Shown: in pieces, positions 1-5,549 of the stretch
Layout: every line of letters starts with the position of its first letter
Position numbering within the stretch: position 1 is the stretch's first letter
Assembly: GCA_964545205.1 (NCBI GenBank)
Contig: CAZJFH010000127.1
Coordinates: forward strand, 1 to 5,549
DNA: 5,549 nt
Reading direction: 5' to 3'
From: CAZJFH01 sp964545205
GTDB lineage: Bacteria > Pseudomonadota > Alphaproteobacteria > Rhodospirillales > Magnetospirillaceae
Position numbers and translations under genes: made by a program
The notes under the pieces: generated by a model
Databases searched by the model: none
Seen by the model: the letters and a program-made list of their open reading frames with translations, nothing else
What the model was told of the DNA's origin: nothing

Positions 1-1426
<1,426 letters not shown>

Positions 1427-1447
1427 AACTGCTCTCGGGATCCGGGG

Positions 1448-1918
1448 TTACCAGCGGTAATGCGAGAAGGCCTTGTTGGCCTCCGCCATGCGGTGCGTGT
1501 CCTCGCGCTTCTTGACCGCCGAACCGCGGTTGTTCGCGGCATCGAGAAGCTCGCCCGACAGCCGGTCGATCATCGTCGTCTCCGACCGCTTGCGCGCGTT
1601 GTCGATCAGCCAGCGGATGGCCAGCGCCTGGCGGCGCTCGGCGCGAACCTCGACCGGCACCTGGTAGGTGGCGCCGCCGACGCGGCGCGAGCGAACCTCG
1701 AGCGCCGGCTTGACGTTGTCGAGGGCGTCATGGAACAGCTTGAGCGGCTCCTGGCCGGTGCGCGCCTCGAGCTTGTCGAAGGCACCGTACACGATCTGCT
1801 CGGCGGCGGACTTCTTGCCGTCGAGCATCAGGCAGTTCATGAACTTGGTCAGCACCACGTCGCCATACTTGGCGTCGGGCAGGACTTCGCGCTTCTCAGC
1901 GGCGTGACGACGAGACAT
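1448..1918 (-). CDS. rpsG: 30S ribosomal protein S7
   Basis: S7 is a primary 16S rRNA-binding protein. It organises the 3' major domain (head) of the 30S subunit and sits near the E-site tRNA and mRNA exit. The 156-residue product (MSRRHAAEKREVLPDAKYGD...KAFSHYRW) has the standard length of the short S7 form. It carries the basic N-terminal arm, the conserved KFMNCLMLDGKKSAAE helix region (25-40), the beta-hairpin EVRSRRVGGATYQVPVEV (about 74-91) that reaches the E site, and the C-terminal RGSAVKKREDTHRMAEANKA segment that binds rRNA. The ATG lies 12 bases after the rpsL stop, with an AAGGA ribosome binding site overlapping that stop. In E. coli S7 represses its own operon by binding the rpsL-rpsG gap; here the gap is too short to hold that kind of site. 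The gene is complete and unremarkable. Confidence 0.98.
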   Translation of the reverse strand: MSRRHAAEKREVLPDAKYGDVVLTKFMNCLMLDGKKSAAEQIVYGAFDKLEARTGQEPLKLFHDALDNVKPALEVRSRRVGGATYQVPVEVRAERRQALAIRWLIDNARKRSETTMIDRLSGELLDAANNRGSAVKKREDTHRMAEANKAFSHYRW

Positions 1919-1927
1919 CGGCTTTCT

Positions 1928-1932
1928 TCCTT
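1928..1932 (-). promoter_or_regulatory. rpsG ribosome binding site overlapping the rpsL stop
   Basis: AAGGA is formed from the last two bases of the rpsL TAA stop and the first three intergenic bases, 9 bases ahead of the rpsG ATG. The overlap means a ribosome finishing rpsL sits on the rpsG initiation site, which favours translational coupling. Confidence 0.7.
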
Positions 1933-2302
1933 ACTTCGGACGCTTGGCGCCGTACTTGGAACGACGCTGACGGCGATCCTTGACGCCCTGGGTGTCGAGC
2001 GTGCCGCGGATGATGTGGTAGCGCACGCCGGGAAGGTCCTTGACGCGACCGCCGCGGATCATGACCACCGAGTGTTCCTGGAGGTTGTGGCCCTCGCCAG
2101 GAATGTAGCTGGTGACCTCGAAGCCGTTGGTCAGGCGCACGCGGGCGACCTTACGCAGCGCCGAGTTCGGCTTCTTCGGGGTCGTCGTGTAGACGCGGGT
2201 GCACACGCCACGCTTCTGCGGGCAGGCCTCGAGGGCCGGAACCTTGTTGCGCGCGACTTGCGGCTCGCGCGCCTTGCGGATCAGCTGGTTAATCGTCGGC
2301 AT
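1931..2302 (-). CDS. rpsL: 30S ribosomal protein S12
   Basis: S12 lies at the 30S decoding centre and helps monitor codon-anticodon pairing; it is the classical streptomycin-resistance protein. The 123-residue product begins MPTINQLIRKAREP and ends RSKYGAKRPK, the usual family length. The conserved loop TTTPKKPNSALRKV holds K43, and GGRVKDLPGVRYH holds K88 and D89 (E. coli K42, K87 and the RimO methylthiolation site, numbered without Met). All are the common wild-type residues, so no streptomycin-resistance substitution is seen at these sites. The frame is open upstream to a GTG at 2452, but those 50 extra codons do not resemble S12. The ATG at 2302 is supported by family alignment and by AAGGGA 7 bases ahead of it. 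It is the first gene of the rpsL-rpsG-fusA operon, with its own candidate promoter at 2500-2528. Confidence 0.98.
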   Translation of the reverse strand: MPTINQLIRKAREPQVARNKVPALEACPQKRGVCTRVYTTTPKKPNSALRKVARVRLTNGFEVTSYIPGEGHNLQEHSVVMIRGGRVKDLPGVRYHIIRGTLDTQGVKDRRQRRSKYGAKRPK

Positions 2303-2370
2303 CAAGCAGTCCCTTGTTCGCACACACGTGGCGCAACCATGTAAAACGCCCACCGAAGCACCCCCTTCAT
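2302..2370 (-). CDS. Candidate 22-residue leader peptide overlapping the rpsL start
   Basis: This short frame (MKGVLRWAFYM..., ending ...CEQGTA) sits in the predicted 5' leader of the rpsL operon. Its support is positional. The ATG is preceded by GGAG (2379-2382) at an 8-base spacing, and its TGA overlaps the rpsL ATG as TGATG, the geometry of translational coupling. I recognise no family, and the middle is mildly hydrophobic and aromatic (WAFYMV). It shows no run of identical amino acids such as a classical attenuator would have. In GC-rich DNA short open frames are common, and this frame is also open further upstream, so the call rests on the ribosome binding site and the overlap only. It may be untranslated leader. 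Confidence 0.3.
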   Translation of the reverse strand: MKGVLRWAFYMVAPRVCEQGTA

Positions 2371-2495
2371 CCGAGAGGCTCCGCTGGATTCGCCGGGTTC
2401 CGGTCGCCGACCCGTACGGCGCTCGAAATGGTTCGCGAAAAATCGGGAACACCAGCGTCTCGGCTGGATACCGACCACCTGGTCCCCGAAGAGGT
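2303..2495 (-). promoter_or_regulatory. Long 5' leader of the rpsL-rpsG-fusA transcript
   Basis: If transcription starts about 5-7 bases past the -10 box, the mRNA has a leader of about 190 bases, much longer than ribosome binding needs. It contains several possible stem-loops. GACC/GGTC is at 2473-2484. CCAGC/GCTGG is at 2452-2467, followed 9 bases on by a T5 run. CGCC..GGGT pairs with ACCCGGCG across 2391-2421, leaving a 4-base GTAC bulge. A GANTC site (GAATC, 2387-2391), the CcrM methylation motif of many alphaproteobacteria, lies in it. This is where an S7 or S12 autoregulatory site would have to be, because the rpsL-rpsG gap is too short. The structures are read by eye and no known ribosomal-protein leader was matched. 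Confidence 0.45.
2310..2315 (-). promoter_or_regulatory. rpsL ribosome binding site
   Basis: AAGGGA lies 7 bases ahead of the rpsL ATG and decides the start against the longer in-frame GTG extension. It also falls inside the candidate 22-codon upstream reading frame, so ribosomes translating that frame would pass over this site. Confidence 0.75.
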
Positions 2496-2499
2496 GCGC

Positions 2500-2528
2500 A
2501 TCCTAGTGACGCGGTATGGACGCGTCAA
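2500..2528 (-). promoter_or_regulatory. Sigma70-type promoter for the rpsL-rpsG-fusA operon
   Basis: TTGACG (2523-2528) and TAGGAT (2500-2505) are separated by exactly 17 bases, matching the -35 and -10 consensus at five and four of six positions. The roughly 30 bases upstream (AAGACTTAAGGCGCAAAACG and CCATAGTTTC) are clearly richer in A and T than the surroundings and could act as an UP element, as expected for a strong ribosomal-protein promoter. The position, between the rpoC stem-loops and rpsL and on the same strand, fits an independent str-operon promoter. The start of transcription is inferred near 2493-2495. Confidence 0.7.
2508..2526 (-). repeat. CGCGTC direct and inverted repeat across the rpsL promoter
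   Basis: CGCGTC occurs at 2519-2524 and again at 2508-2513, a spacing of 11 bases or about one helical turn. Because the first copy lies in the palindrome GACGCGTC, the same bases also form a perfect inverted repeat, GACGCG (2521-2526) with CGCGTC (2508-2513), around a 7-base centre. The repeat overlaps the last bases of the -35 box and most of the spacer, where a bound protein would compete with RNA polymerase. I cannot match it to a known operator, and short CG-rich repeats arise by chance in such DNA. Confidence 0.4.
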
Positions 2529-2564
2529 GCGAAACTATGGCGTTTTGCGCCTTAAGTCTTAGCG

Positions 2565-2589
2565 CCCGCGCCGCCTGGGGCGGCGCGGG
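2565..2589 (-). terminator. Perfect 11-bp GC stem-loop between rpoC and the rpsL promoter
   Basis: CCCGCGCCGCC pairs perfectly with GGCGGCGCGGG around a 3-base loop, giving an almost all-GC hairpin about 120-145 bases past the rpoC stop and about 37 bases before the rpsL -35 box. On neither strand is it followed by a T run (minus strand continues GCTAAGACTTAAGG), so it is not a classic intrinsic terminator. It could pause polymerase, block RNA decay from the 3' end, or insulate the rpsL promoter. The structure is clear but its role is inferred. Confidence 0.4.
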
Positions 2590-2600
2590 GGAAAACGCGG

Positions 2601-2634
2601 CCTGGACGCCGATAATGGCGCCTCGGCGTCCGGG
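2601..2634 (-). terminator. Stem-loop in the rpoC 3' region with a downstream T4
   Basis: GGACGCCG (2624-2631) pairs with CGGCGTCC (2604-2611) around a 12-base loop; two more pairs form beyond one mismatch. Seven to eight bases after the stem the minus strand has TTTT (2592-2595). That is too far and too short for a strong intrinsic terminator, so it may be one of a set of weak termination or RNA-stabilising hairpins. Confidence 0.3.
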
Positions 2635-2657
2635 ATGCAATCGTTCCAGAGGTCAAT

Positions 2658-2692
2658 GCGAAGGGGCCGCGCCTCGCGGCACGGCCCCTCGC
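2658..2692 (-). terminator. Candidate rpoC terminator stem-loop
   Basis: This is the first structure after the rpoC stop, starting 15 bases downstream. AGGGGCCG (2662-2669) pairs with CGGCCCCT (2682-2689), and GCG/CGC extends the stem past one bulged A. The 12-base centre can also form an alternative smaller hairpin (GCCGCG/CGCGGC). After the stem the minus strand reads TCGCATTGACC, with only scattered T. Position and stability suggest termination or 3'-end protection of the rpoBC mRNA, but the lack of a T run leaves room for read-through into rpsL or for Rho-dependent ending. Confidence 0.4.
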
Positions 2693-2707
2693 GGTTCGCC
2701 TCCGGCC

Positions 2708-5549
<2,842 letters not shown>

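Noticed and set aside
2303..2452. A 50-codon N-terminal extension of rpsL from an upstream GTG
   Set aside because: S12 proteins start at MPTINQLIRK-like sequence, the extension looks like translated leader, and AAGGGA marks the ATG at 2302.
2437..2467. CCAGC/GCTGG hairpin followed by TTTTT as an attenuator in the leader
   Set aside because: The stem is only 5 bp and the T run begins 9 bases later, too weak and too far for intrinsic termination by inspection alone.
2611..2640. A second promoter-like pair, TTGCAT with CATTAT at 17 bases, upstream of the main promoter
   Set aside because: The boxes match consensus at only three and four of six positions, and the CATTAT lies in the loop region of a GC-rich hairpin. 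The promoter at 2500-2528 is much better.

Overview
This window is a GC-rich housekeeping region in which every gene is on the minus strand. Read in the direction of transcription, it holds the 3' two-thirds of rpoC (RNA polymerase beta' subunit), a gap of about 405 bases, then rpsL (ribosomal protein S12), rpsG (S7) and the first two-thirds of fusA (elongation factor G). rpoC is cut by the right edge and fusA by the left edge. The rpoBC - rpsL - rpsG - fusA order is the conserved bacterial rpo/str arrangement. The protein sequences look alphaproteobacterial: S12 has the SYIPGEGHNLQ and GVRYHIIRG variants, and RpoC carries a large trigger-loop insertion followed by ENVIVGRLIPAGTG near its end. 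A Rhodospirillales-like member is a guess; the sequence alone does not fix the order or genus.

Right part (2708-5549): RpoC from the catalytic NADFDGDQ motif to the stop codon. The bridge helix, the second zinc site, the trigger-loop residues and an SI3-type insertion are all intact. The protein ends in an acidic, Pro/Gly-rich tail.

Middle (2303-2707): the only non-coding stretch over 300 bases. Just after rpoC lie three GC-rich stem-loops in tandem (about 2565-2692), which could end or attenuate rpoBC transcription. After them comes a well-formed sigma70-type promoter (TTGACG, 17-base spacer, TAGGAT) with AT-richer DNA upstream. An 11-base-period CGCGTC repeat lies across its -35 and spacer. 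The predicted str transcript has a leader of about 190 bases. Its last part can encode a 22-residue peptide with a good ribosome binding site, whose TGA overlaps the rpsL ATG (TGATG).

Left part (1-2302): rpsL, rpsG and fusA are packed with gaps of 12 and 21 bases, which implies co-transcription and probably translational coupling. Together the genes supply the transcription catalyst, two small-subunit ribosomal proteins and the translocation GTPase, so the region makes core gene-expression machinery under growth-related control.

I see no mobile element, CRISPR array, tRNA, rRNA, defence system or sign of horizontal transfer. The observations worth a second look are all in the rpoC-rpsL intergenic region. 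They are modest regulatory candidates, not a new system.
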